A stretch of 64,000 bases of DNA from Zanthoxylum bungeanum (taxonomy: Eukaryota > Streptophyta > Magnoliopsida > Sapindales > Rutaceae): the NCBI GenBank assembly GCA_019454045.1, contig SKCR01006518.1:496001-560000 (forward strand), in the 5' to 3' direction. Shown here piece by piece: positions 10,310-20,381 of this stretch. The position numbers and the translations under genes were made by a program. The notes under the pieces are model-generated. The model had not been told where the DNA came from and made no database searches. It worked only from the letters and a program-made list of their open reading frames with translations. Within the stretch, counting starts at the first letter, position 1. Each line of letters begins with the position of its first letter.

Positions 10310-11109
10310 CGGTAAAATTATGTACATATTAAATCTTTTTCAGCCATTAAGACTAGTAGTTCGGTGATCTCATGCCTGATGCCGGGGATTTCTGAGTCCC
10401 TTTGAGTTTGGAAATGGAAAGCTATTGGGCCAATTGTAAGCTATTTCCCTCAGCTGAAGATTTTTGATTAAGCACTTGGATTGGGTATTGAGCGTTGCTT
10501 GTTCATCTACCCGAGAGATGAAATTACTCTTCTTATAGACATGAGTTCCCTGGTAATATTGAGAATATTTTTGAGTTTTACATGATCAATTATATTCTCT
10601 CTAATTAGACTGATGCAGTTTCTACAGTTTGCATATATTACATGTACCAAGTTAGAAACTGCATCAGTCTAATTATAATCCTTAAACCGATGCAGTTACC
10701 GCCTAGCCCCTAATATATATATATATATTTATTATGACAGAAAGTCTTAAAAAAATTAATTATAATATTATACAATTACCAAAAGTCTCAAAAAAAAAAA
10801 AAAAAAAAGAAAAAGAAAAAAAGAAGTGAAAATAGCATGGCCGACCCTACAAATAAGCTAATAACCCGAATAGTCAATTTCATCATATATTTTATAGTGA
10901 AAAAAGTTTTTGTGTGAGTAATTTTTTATACCTAATTATAAAATTAGTGTTGTATCTCTTCTTCTTCTTCTTCTTTTTTTTTTTTTAGATTGTGTAATTT
11001 TATTTTGAATCAATAATATGTTTTATAATTATTGGTAAAACTTAAAAGCCTAAAATTTTTAAGATTTATAATTCTACATTAATTTTTTAATTATCTAATT
11101 TATCCATTT
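10310..11109. other. Intergenic with low-complexity tracts, no gene seen
   Basis: Contains the hairpin at 10603-10674, a poly-A/AG tract at 10789-10826 and a CTT/poly-T tract near 10960-10987. No coding signal was seen. Confidence 0.45.
10603..10674. repeat. Perfect 22 bp inverted repeat with 28-base loop
   Basis: The left arm (10603-10624) and right arm (10653-10674) are exact reverse complements built on the core GACTGATGCAGTTTCTA. A related half-motif CCGATGCAGTTACC follows at about 10684. It may be a small fold-back element, a transposon subterminal repeat or a small-RNA-like hairpin. Nothing distinguishes these from sequence alone. Confidence 0.7.
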
Positions 11110-11601
11110 TTAGATATAATTATTATTTGATAATGATCGTAGGGAATTTCAAAGAAAACAGAAGGTTCTGTTGAGAAATCAAGAGCTGCATCGTGTTAAC
11201 ACAAAGCTTCTGCTGATGACGCCATTGCTTACGGATCGACTTCTAGAAAGCAGATTGCAACCATCCATTATCATAGTAAAATTGCTGCCATTATAAACCA
11301 AAAATTGACAAGAGTCAAAACGTCCTATTTTATCCTTAATGATTTTTGTCGAAAATCAGAACCTGTGCATGTGCTCTGGGTCCATCTAGTCCACATATTA
11401 GAGAGAACTTAAGCTTTTATCCTTAGAAATTAATGGTTTGCTTTTCTCTAGAATTGATGTGTACAATCTGATGTTAGTTTTGGCTTCTTCTCTGAAATCT
11501 GCCGACAGAAATTAACTATAAATTACCAGCCATGCAAACCTTAAAAATAGCTACCAAAAGTAACTCAACTTAATTTCAATTGCTAACACAAATTATCAGC
11601 C
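11110..11601 (+). promoter_or_regulatory. Duplicated P450 promoter (inactive copy)
   Basis: Aligns with both the distal (4676-4911) and proximal (5889-6129) promoter of the intact P450 but without the roughly 1 kb insertion between them, so this copy preserves the ancestral spacing. The TATA equivalent near 11541 is TAAAAATA. Leader words ACTCAACTTAATTTCAATT and AGCCATG are conserved. Confidence 0.75.
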
Positions 11602-11679
11602 ATGCTCTATCAACTTCTAATCTCATTTCTTCTTTTCATTTTCCCATTATTTTTCTTCTTTCTAATCACGATTTTATAA
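11602..11679 (+). pseudogene. Truncated P450 duplicate: first exon start only
   Basis: The ATG at 11602 opens 25 codons and then TAA. The first 23 residues match the intact P450 anchor almost exactly (MLYQLLISFLLF..PLFFF..LIT). Similarity stops at about 11670, where CACTA-like sequence begins, so the rest of the gene has been lost or moved. No P450 sequence resumes on the far side of that element at 23262. This is a relic of a tandem duplication. Confidence 0.85.
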
Positions 11680-11754
11680 ATCTAGCACGCAAACGCACAT
11701 ATCGTTTAAGTAATACAGTGATTGAAAGTCGGATCATTGAAAAATTTCTTCGCT

Positions 11755-12070
11755 AAAAGTCAAAATTTCAACGCTAAAGGTATTCTACGTCGAAGTAAAA
11801 TTTTGATGCAAATGCTTGATCGATGAAGGTATTTAGCGTCAAAAACCGATTTCGATGCTAAAAATATATTTTCAGCGACGAAATATTTTGTCGCTAAAAG
11901 TATTTATTTTTAGCGTCGAAAATCATTTTCGACGCTAAAATTATATACTTTTAGCGTCGAAATCAGGTTTTTACGCTAAATATCATCATCGACCATGTTT
12001 TCATGTTGAAATTTTATTTTGACGCAGAAGTCCTTTAACGACGGAATGTTTCGACGCTCAAGGTGAAAAT
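11755..12070. repeat. CACTA left subterminal repeats
   Basis: The motif TTTAGCGTCGAAA and its reverse complement recur with variants (GCTAAAAGT, CGACGCTAAA) about ten times. They mirror the array at the right end. Confidence 0.65.
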
Positions 12071-12236
12071 AGTAAAAATAAAATAAAAATTTGTTATAAT
12101 TAGTTTTAAAAATTAATTATAACAAAATTGACATTACAAATTAATTTCAAATTTAATTTCATTACAAAAGTAATTAAAATTTTAGAAAACATAATAACAT
12201 CATTACAAATTTGTTATAAAAAATTATGACAATGAT

Positions 12237-14198
12237 TGTTGGTTTCTATAATATGTCCCAAGGAAAGACTAAGCATATGAAATACAACAATGAATATATA
12301 TTAAAATATGAAGTATGGCGGAATCATACTTACAATGCTTTACTGATGAAGAAAATCAAACCAAAAGTGGAAGCTCCAAGGTTGATGATTTTCGGCCAAG
12401 GAAGACAAGAGGTGGAAAGCTCCAAGCTTTGTGTATTCCAAGCTCTTTGATGGTTTCCCTATCACCTCTTTATGATCCCTTGAAAGTGCTAGCCTTTGTT
12501 GTGATTTTTCAATGCACAACTTCTTCAAATCTTGCAACAAAATTGAAGAAATGGAGAGCAAAAACTGCATGCAGTTTTCGACAATTTGAGAGAGAAAGGT
12601 TGTGTTGTGTTATTAATTTTTGTTACCAAAAATCAATTTATATTTATGTCATAATATTTATTAAATTAATAATAAACTTATGACACAAATCATGCAATGG
12701 CTTAGAGTGTCAAACACTCAAACTCCATGCATAACCATTGAGTGTATTGTACACTATCACCATGCAATGCATTAACCATTAAATAATGCATATAATGACA
12801 TGTGTCATGTGGGCCCCACACGTTTCCAAATGAAAGCGGGCCCACGTGCACTCACGCGTTCGGGGTTCGATATTTCCGAAATACCGAACTTACGTCGCGA
12901 CGTTAATTAAATTGAATTTAAATAAATAATTGCGCCTAGCGAAATTATTATTTACGTCGCTAACGAATTAATTCTAAATTAACTCGTTTGCCCGAATTAA
13001 AATCTAATTTTAATTTCGCGTCGAAATCGAATTTCGATTATTATATCGAATATAATAATTTTCGATTAATTCTAAATTAATCGTTCTCTCTCTAAATAAG
13101 GCACTTTATCCAAGATAAAGTTTCTCCGCAATTAATCCAAGATTAATTAAGTCCGAATCAAATATCATAGGTGAATCTTCAGGAAGCGACCCAAGAGATC
13201 TCCGGATACGTTGGCAGTAAATACGGTCGTCGGATAATCCGAACACGTACGTACCTTGTACTACGTTCTTACCGATTCACAAGACAAGGTTGGCTTCTAG
13301 CAAAGCGCCATGCCTACCCAATTCTCCAGAAATATTCTTATTGGAATATTAGATCTATATCAAGCGTAGTATACCGTAGTATTGCGTACATTGATCCAGT
13401 ATCGGACGATCACATGTTAGGCCTGGGGCTGGAGATGTGTCTGCCCCGTACGAAACATATATCGGACATCAAGCAACTAGTCTCTTTAAATCGGACAATC
13501 CTGACCTGGTCATATTGTCCCGACGGTTGCAACCTTTTATAGAGTACTAGTTCTGTGTCCTGCGTGATCATCACCTCCATATGTCTGAAGTGATACTTCC
13601 ATCTTGACATCACATCCAGTACACTACGATTCTCGATAAACCCAGAAGAGGTGTACACAGAACCGGTTAAGGTCCCCAACCACCAAAACCAAAGTTTACC
13701 GATTGTCGCAAGTACTAGCGATGTAAGTCTCAGGTTAAGACCATATACACCTACCCTGATGCGGCCTCCCATAGACACGCAGACATACCACCAATGGGAT
13801 TCCGCGGGGTCTATCCAGAGCGAAGCTGTTTTCCGTACCATCGGTAAAACACAACCTCCTATCGCACTTGCATAAGTATCCAATACTTAAATATATGAGA
13901 ACTATGCCGTTGTGCCCTCACAACGTGCACAAGCGCAATACTAGTCTATTCCGCATTATCGATGTCCGATCTCGATAATACTCCGACTAGGGATATTTAA
14001 TGATTAAACCTTTTATGGATTGATACTGTCTCATATCATCTCAATCCGGTATTAATCATATGGACTTTCGCCATTTATATATCAAAGTAAATAATATTAC
14101 AAAACGGCAAAAGGCAATTTCATTATCACATAGTTAATTTTGTACAATAATACAATATCATTTACAAACAGTGACGCTATGGGACATAATGTCTAACA
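12237..14198 (-). repeat. Copia 1 3' LTR
   Basis: 1962 bp, TGTTGG..TAACA as read on the plus strand. It differs from the partner LTR by scattered single-base changes and small indels only (by eye roughly 1-2 percent). Long plus-strand open frames inside it recur in the partner because the LTRs are copies, not because they are genes. Confidence 0.93.
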
Positions 14199-14213
14199 AT
14201 CTCCCACTTGGCC
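14199..14213 (-). other. Copia 1 polypurine tract
   Basis: On the minus strand reads GGCCAAGTGGGAGAT immediately before the 3' LTR. It primes plus-strand DNA synthesis in retrotransposons. Confidence 0.8.
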
Positions 14214-14750
14214 TATAGCCAGTCACTCAAGCATCTAATACCCGAACTATGTATGTGTCGTTCAAAAACTTGCTGAAGAACAGCCTTCGTCAGCGGATCT
14301 GCAATGTTGTCATCTGATGTGACCTTCTCGACCTTTACATCGCCACGATGTATAATCTCCGAATCAGATGGTAACGTCGAAGAACATGCTTGGACCATTG
14401 ATGAGACCTTGGTTCCTTAGCCTGTGCTATAGCCCCGTTATTGTCACAATACAATGGAACGGGCTCAGCTGCTAACGGAACTACTCCTAATCCGATTAGG
14501 AACTTTCGGATCCAAACTGCCTCCTTTGCTGCTTCAGATGCAGCGATGTACTCCGCTTCTTGTTGAATCGGCAACAGTATCTTGCTTGGAAGATTTCCAG
14601 CTCACTGCTCCGTTATTCAAACAAAAAATGTACCCGGATTGCGACTTGTAGTCATCCTTGTCGGTTTGGAAACTTGCATCGGTATACCCAGATACCGCAA
14701 GTTCTCCTCCTCCATAAATTAAGAAAGCATCCTTAGTTCGTTTAAGATAC
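14213..14750 (-). pseudogene. Copia 1 RNase H, frameshifted
   Basis: Two overlapping frames carry the copia RNase H signature. 14335-14574 reads EAEYIAASEAAKEAVWIRKF and LYCDNNGAIAQAKEP; 14213-14398 continues with SDDNIADPLTKAV. Upstream, near 14600-14700, further residues (YTDASFQTDKDDYKSQSGY) appear in a third frame. RNase H removes the RNA strand during reverse transcription. At least two frame breaks make this copy unreadable as one protein. Confidence 0.85.
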
Positions 14751-14941
14751 TTAAGGATATTCTTAACTGCTATCTAGTGACCTTCACCTGGATCGGCCTG
14801 ATAGCGACTGCACATGCTCAAAGCATATGAGACATCAGGTCGTGTACATATCATGGCATACATGATCGATCCGACTGCCGAGGCGAACGGTATCCGACTC
14901 ATGTTGTCTCTCTCTCTCTCTGAGTCTTAGGACACATGTCC

Positions 14942-15727
14942 TTAGACAGAGAGGTACCACGTACCATCGGAACCAATCCCCTCTTGGATTGTTCCATTGA
15001 ATCGCTTCAACACTTTATCAATGTATGTACTCTGGGAGAGTCCAAGCAGCTTTCTAGATCTATCCCGGTAGATCTTTATTCCAAGAATAAAGGCTGCTTC
15101 TCCCAGATCTTTCATGGAGAATTTTAATGAAAGCCAAGCTTTCACCGACGTTAGCATGGGAATGTCATTGCCTATAAGCAATACGTCGTCGACATAAAGG
15201 ACAATAAAAGTAAGTGCTCTCCCACTAACCTTCTTGTATACACAAGGGTCATCTGCGTTTTGCACGAAATCATATTCTTTTATGATCTCATCAAAACGCT
15301 GATTCCATGACCGTGATGCTTGCTTCAATCCATAAATGGATCGATTTAACTTACAAACCTTGTTTGCAAGTCTAGGTACGATAAAACCGTCAGGCTGTTG
15401 CATATAAACATCCTCCAAAAGGTTTCCGTTAAGGAAAGCAGTTTTAACGTCCATCTGCCATATCTCGTAATCGAAATATGCAGCTATTGCAAGCATTATC
15501 CGAATGGATTTAATCATGGCAACGGGTGAGAAGGTTTCGTCATAATCAATACCATATTGTTGACGATACCCCTTCGCTACAAGCCTAGCTTTGTACGTTT
15601 GTACGTTGCCATCCATGTCGGTCTTCTTCTTGAAGATCCATCTGCATCCAATAGGCTTTACGCCTTCTGGTGCATCAACCAGTGTCCAAACTTGGTTGGC
15701 GTACATGGAATCCATCTCGGACTTCAT
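14942..15727 (-). CDS. Copia 1 reverse transcriptase domain
   Basis: A 261-codon open frame covering most of the Ty1/copia RT domain. It starts in the MKSEMDSMYANQVWTLV block, then GCRWIFKKK, YKARLVAKGY, GIDYDETFSPV, QMDVKTAFLNG and the catalytic YVDD (VLYVDDVLLIGND). The enzyme copies the element RNA into DNA inside virus-like particles. It would be part of a larger polyprotein; the frame overlaps the integrase-side segment at 15724 by only a few bases in another phase, so a frameshift is present. The C-terminal edge is followed by a CT-rich expansion near 14907-14921 that disrupts the link to RNase H. Confidence 0.92.
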   Translation of the reverse strand: MKSEMDSMYANQVWTLVDAPEGVKPIGCRWIFKKKTDMDGNVQTYKARLVAKGYRQQYGIDYDETFSPVAMIKSIRIMLAIAAYFDYEIWQMDVKTAFLNGNLLEDVYMQQPDGFIVPRLANKVCKLNRSIYGLKQASRSWNQRFDEIIKEYDFVQNADDPCVYKKVSGRALTFIVLYVDDVLLIGNDIPMLTSVKAWLSLKFSMKDLGEAAFILGIKIYRDRSRKLLGLSQSTYIDKVLKRFNGTIQEGIGSDGTWYLSV

Positions 15728-16158
15728 GGCTTCTTGCCATAAATCGGAATCGATATTTTGTATCGCTTCCTCATACGTAGCCGGCTCATATCCTCAATAA
15801 GATTAATATCTACATGAGGTGAGATCAGGAACCCATACCTCTCAGGTACTGTTCTGACTCTCACCGACCTACGCGGTCCTTGTGCATGTGAAGTTTGTGG
15901 TACAGACTCATCCCGGACGGTCTGTTCTTGTTCCGTCGTTGATTCATTGCCAGGAACAGTATTACTACGATCTTCATCGAGTTCTACTTTCCTCCCACTT
16001 ACCACTGCATTTATAAAATCCTCTTCAAGAAAAAATGCTTGTAGAGCAACAAATACTTTGTTCTCTTGTGGGTGATAGAAGTAATATCCTTTGGTTTCCT
16101 TAGGATATCCTACGAAAAGGCATTTATCAGATTTGGGTTCCAGTTTGGTACCTTCCAA
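15724..16158 (-). pseudogene. Copia 1 integrase C-terminal / connection segment
   Basis: Contains FVGYPKETKGYYFYHPQENK and VALQAFFLEEDF, the conserved segment that follows the copia integrase core and precedes RT, then an acidic linker and SVRVRTVPERYG. The frame differs from the neighbouring segments. Confidence 0.85.
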
Positions 16159-16190
16159 ACGTTTAACATATGCCCAGCATCCCCAAATCT

Positions 16191-16442
16191 TCAGGAAAGA
16201 GAAACCTGGTTTCCTTCCTGTCCATATTCATATGGAGTCTGTTCAACAGACTTTGACGGTACCTTATTTAAAATAAGTATAGCACTGTTTAATGCGTATC
16301 CCCAGAAGGATATTGGTAGCTCAGTGCGACTCATCATTGACCTCACCATGTCTAACAAGGTGTGGTTTCTCCGTTCGGACACACCGTTTAATTGCGGTGT
16401 TCCAGGAGGAGTCCACTGTGAAAGAATACCATATTCTTTCAA
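16191..16442 (-). pseudogene. Copia 1 integrase core, C-terminal part
   Basis: Contains TPPGTPQLNGVSERRNHTLL and MMSRTELPISFWGYAL, which hold the conserved glutamate region of the DDE integrase. Integrase inserts the cDNA into the host chromosome. A frame break separates it from both neighbours. The region 16443-16603 continues the core in other frames. Confidence 0.85.
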
Positions 16443-16603
16443 GTAATCTTGAAACTCATAACTTAAGTATTCGCCACCACGGTTTGACTGTAATGTCTTA
16501 ATACTCTTCCCTGTTTGTTTCTCACTTCGTGTCGAAACTCTTTGAATTTCTCAAAAGTTTCCGACTTGTGTCTCATAAGATACCATAACCGTAACGAGAT
16601 GCA

Positions 16604-16858
16604 TCATCTGTGAAGGTACGAAGTAGTGAAATCCACCTCTAGCCTGGCTAGACATGGGCCCGCATACATCAGTATGAACGAGAGCCAACAATTCTGTGGC
16701 ACGTTCACCTTTACCGCTAAAGGTGATTTAGGCATTTTGCCTAAAAGACAAGATTCGCAGACGTCATATGAATTGAGATCAAATTCATCCAAGTACCCAC
16801 TCTTCGAAAGTGTGGATATGCGAGTCTTGTTGATGTGTCCTAGACGACAATGCCACAT
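16604..16858 (-). pseudogene. Copia 1 GAG-pre-integrase and integrase N-terminus
   Basis: MWHCRLGHINKTRISTL followed by CESCLLGKMPKSP gives the HHCC zinc-binding module that precedes the integrase core in copia elements. After it the frame drifts out of the family pattern (a shift near 16680). Confidence 0.85.
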
Positions 16859-16925
16859 ATAAGCTTCATCTTTTAGATTACTTCTTTTGAGCCTTTGTTT
16901 GTCATTTTAGGAGATTCATTTATAT

Positions 16926-17180
16926 TCAAAATAAAAGACCGTTATTTGCAACAGCTGTGCAAATTTCTGCATCATTTTTATATAAATAACACCCAGTGTT
17001 TCTAAATACAAAAGTGTAACCCTGCTGGGTTAACAAGGATACAGATATAATATTCCTAGTTAAACTAGGTACAAAATAACAGTTCAAAAGTTTAAGTACA
17101 TGCCCTGAGGGCAGTTCTAAAACAAAAGTCCCTACGGCCAAAACAGCAACTGGTGTTCCGTTTCCGACCCGTAGATCCAT
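16926..17180 (-). pseudogene. Copia 1 protease, C-terminal part
   Basis: DLRVGNGTPVAVLAVGT and LNCYFVPSLTRNIISVSLL match the body of the copia aspartic protease and its link to the pre-integrase domain. The active-site part lies in the next frame (17226-17290). Confidence 0.85.
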
Positions 17181-17225
17181 CTCCCCGATGATGCCAGCAC
17201 CCTGCTATCCTGCAGATCCTGCACA

Positions 17226-17798
17226 TCAGTACAAATATGAGCACCCACAACCAGAATCAAAAATCCAATTTTTAAAACTAGAAGTATTCATATTTATCTC
17301 AATAACAAACATACCAGAGGCGATAGCCTTGCCAGCCTTGATATCCTCCCTCTGCCCTTTGCCCATTCGGCAGTCACGTTTCCAGTGACCCCTCTTGCCG
17401 CAGTTGAGGCAGACATCTTGAGATTTGTTCCTTGGCTTCCCAGAAGTCATTGTCGACTTGCCTTTACCCTTGTTCTTGAACTTCTTCTTCCTCGCACCTC
17501 CAATTGCCTTGGGCCCAGCCTTTGGCGCATGAGAGGTCGATGCATAATGCGCCTCGCGCTTGCTCCCCTTTAGGAGTTCCTTTTCGGACTCCTTCAGCAC
17601 GGACAACAACTCTCCAAGAGTGTCGTCAGTGTCCATCAACTTATAGTTGATGATGATTTGTTTCCAAGTATCGGGTAGCGATTGTAATACCATATCAATC
17701 GTCAGCTCTGCCTCCAAGACAATGCCCATCTTGGCTAACTCATCTATGTCAGCAATCATTTGAGTCCCGTGGGCCTCAACTGATGCGCCGTCTGTCAT
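17226..17798 (-). CDS. Copia 1 gag C-terminal half with zinc knuckle, plus protease active site
   Basis: 190 codons. It carries the UBN2-type gag block (MVLQSLPDTWKQIIINY), a basic linker, the CCHC zinc knuckle CLNCGKRGHWKRDC, and then the protease active site WIFDSGC near its end. Gag binds element RNA and builds the particle; the protease processes the polyprotein. The N-terminal half lies in another phase at 17822-18157, so one frameshift breaks gag near 17800-17840. Confidence 0.88.
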   Translation of the reverse strand: MTDGASVEAHGTQMIADIDELAKMGIVLEAELTIDMVLQSLPDTWKQIIINYKLMDTDDTLGELLSVLKESEKELLKGSKREAHYASTSHAPKAGPKAIGGARKKKFKNKGKGKSTMTSGKPRNKSQDVCLNCGKRGHWKRDCRMGKGQREDIKAGKAIASGMFVIEINMNTSSFKNWIFDSGCGCSYLY

Positions 17799-17821
17799 CC
17801 GGGAGCGGAAGAGTTTCCTTA

Positions 17822-18157
17822 CTAGCTCGTACCTCTCATCCGCTTATTGGTGCGGTGAAGATCACGCAATCTTGCCATCATGTTATAGGGATCCAAGTCC
17901 CTGTTCTGGCGTCTGAAATGCTGGGTCATTGCAGCTAGCATAACTGACTGAGTTTGGTCACAATCGTCACTATGAGTCTTCGATAACTCTAGCTCCAGTG
18001 GCTCAGTGGGTTTAGGCGGGAGAGGTCTCTGAATAGTATAGAGCACCCTCTCAGCCCCAAGCACTATCTTGAGGTTCATTTCCCAGTCGGCAAAGTTTGT
18101 CCCTTTGAAGACATTATCGCCCATGATTATGTCGCGGATATTACCTTTGCCAGTCAT
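17822..18157 (-). CDS. Copia 1 gag N-terminal half
   Basis: Begins MTGKGNIRDIIMGDNVFKG, followed by NFADWEMNLKIVL, the usual gag opening in which a tryptophan-containing block follows a short N-terminus. It ends in MMARLRDLH before the frame shift. The ATG at 18157 is the likely polyprotein start. Confidence 0.85.
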   Translation of the reverse strand: MTGKGNIRDIIMGDNVFKGTNFADWEMNLKIVLGAERVLYTIQRPLPPKPTEPLELELSKTHSDDCDQTQSVMLAAMTQHFRRQNRDLDPYNMMARLRDLHRTNKRMRGTS

Positions 18158-20364
18158 CTTGACAACTATAGTCCAACTATAAAGTCAACGATGTTAAGGG
18201 TACAGTCAAACTGTTACAAGTAAAATAACAATATATTAGTCCAACTAATTATTAAAATATTGACGAAATAATTTTGAAAGACGCGTAAGGCTAAGTATCT
18301 GAACGAAATTGCAAATTCAATAATAGCCTCCCACTATTTTCTTCAAGTCTCTAACTCTCTGTTGAGAACTCGGGAAATCCTATTTCCTAGTGGGCTAGGA
18401 TCCCGTTAAATAACACACAACCTTGACTTTGGTCAATAAAAGCTGTATGCTATTTAACTTAGGTAGATCTCTATGATCAATTGGATCTCATCCAATTCCT
18501 AGATCCGGTTAGGTGGACATCCAAGTCCGAAACATATGTAAAATGTCAATGTATCCATTACATTTTCCTAACCCTATCCTCTGAATCATCTAGGCCTTGG
18601 CTTTGGCCAAAAACAAACCTAATGATTCCAGTTAAGCGGGACCCATTGACGAGGAAAGTTTCGTAATCAATGTCATTGGACAAAAAGTGATCTTGACTTT
18701 GGCCAATAAAAATCACGATTTGGACAAGACACCGATATGCAACAAAACTCTCATGATTCAAGTACATCCTTGATTGACAAAGGTCTTGACTTTGGTCAAA
18801 AAACACCAATGCCAACTTCGGATCTTGAACAAGAATCATTCAATGGAAGGATATTTGCTTAATATAAATTAAGGGATTTTCGCGTAATTGGCAACCAATT
18901 TATTTATCTTAGTTAGGTCTCATCATCATACACCCTTAAGCATGCTTCTAAAACATCATAAAGCGCGTAAAGTAAATTAATAGTGATATGCGGATGGATA
19001 TATAAACACTAAACAAATCTTCTTCCTAGACACAATCACTCTCTCTCTCTCCTCTCCCCGCTAGCACTATTCTACTCTTACCCAATTACATAATACAATA
19101 AGAGAAACCTCATTTACATTGAGGGGAATTAGGTGAGAAGAGAATACAAAGAGATAAAGAGATAGGCTAGACACGCAGGTCCAATTTATAAATTCCAAAT
19201 TTACAATAATTTCTAAAATTACCCTTTCCCTTCTAATATCCATCCGATATACACTATCCATTCATCACATACATATATATTCAAACAAGACATGCTTTTA
19301 CAACCAATCTAATCCAATTAATTAGTCTTTGTTAAAGTGATCATCCAATGTTCAAACAACGGTTTGATTTTGCGTGAGTCCAACTCGATTGAGAATAAGT
19401 ACATAAGGTACGAATTCGCGAATTATATCGAACTACTTATTAAATCTAATTTAATTCGTATTCAATACTAATTCAATTATTTAATTCCAAATTAAATGTT
19501 TACACTTTTAATGTGCTTTAAAGACTTAGATTCTAAATCTAATCCTATTGGGTCTCAAAGCCCAACTAACATCCAATGTTAATTTAATTCAAGTCAAATG
19601 GGCTTTCAATTGATTTATTAAGGCTTGGGCTTTGGTCAATGTGGGTCAAACCCAATTACCAAGCCAAATAAGGAATCACCCTTAAATGCCATAAAACCAT
19701 TTAAGCCCATAAGGCCCAATTAAATTTTTTAAAGCCCATTATATTATATTTGGACTTAATGGAGTGATTTAGGCCCAAATTGGATCCAATCATTTTGGCC
19801 CAAAACTACTTGGTCCAACCAAGCCCATTATGCCCAAATACAATATTAAAAGCCCAATTCACCAATTAAGCCCATTAATTAAATTTTAATATTCCAGACA
19901 TTAAAGTCCAATTAATTAAAGTGTAATACCAAGATTAATATATTAAACCAAATATTTCAAAAATACCCATTTAATTTATTAATCATCTATTTTTCAAAAT
20001 AAATGTCCAACATTAATTTTAACAAAAATCAACTCCTTTACATGTCCATTATGTATTCGGCCAAGGTGAGTTTTTTGTGTCGATTTGGTTTTTCAATCCG
20101 ATTGAATTACTAATCTACTAGTCCCGTATACGTTCTAAGTCATCCAATGATCTTAAACACAAAAAATTCCAATACATCCAATGTACATACCCATTCGGCC
20201 AAGGTTAAATTTTGGGGAAAAATCATCCAATGCATTTTTCTCAAAATTGATTCCATATAACACATCATTCTATATACATGTAAGCATACTCATTCATCAA
20301 ATTTCACAAGAACATGCTTCAATCAATTTTACCCAAATTTTAACCTAAAGTATTTCATGCTTAA
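18158..20364 (-). other. Copia 1 long non-coding leader
   Basis: About 2.2 kb between primer site and gag start, without a supported frame. It contains four copies of CTTGACTTTGGYCAA (plus-strand reading; 18422-18800) and a cluster of about ten AAGCCCA/AGGCCCA words at 19550-19900, which read TGGGCTT/TGGGCCT on the transcribed strand. Both repeat sets recur in copia 2 at the same relative place. Confidence 0.7.
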
Positions 20365-20380
20365 CCTAGCTCTGATACCA
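20365..20380 (-). other. Copia 1 primer-binding site
   Basis: On the minus strand TGGTATCAGAGCTAGG, one base from the 5' LTR. It is complementary to the 3' end of initiator-Met tRNA, the usual plant copia primer. Confidence 0.92.
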
Positions 20381-20381
20381 T

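Noticed and set aside
13171..13875. Plus-strand open frames (123 and 74 codons) in the copia 1 LTR, repeated at 21314-22155
   Set aside because: They recur only because the two LTRs are copies. They have no domain, run opposite to element transcription, and are disrupted in the copia 2 LTRs.
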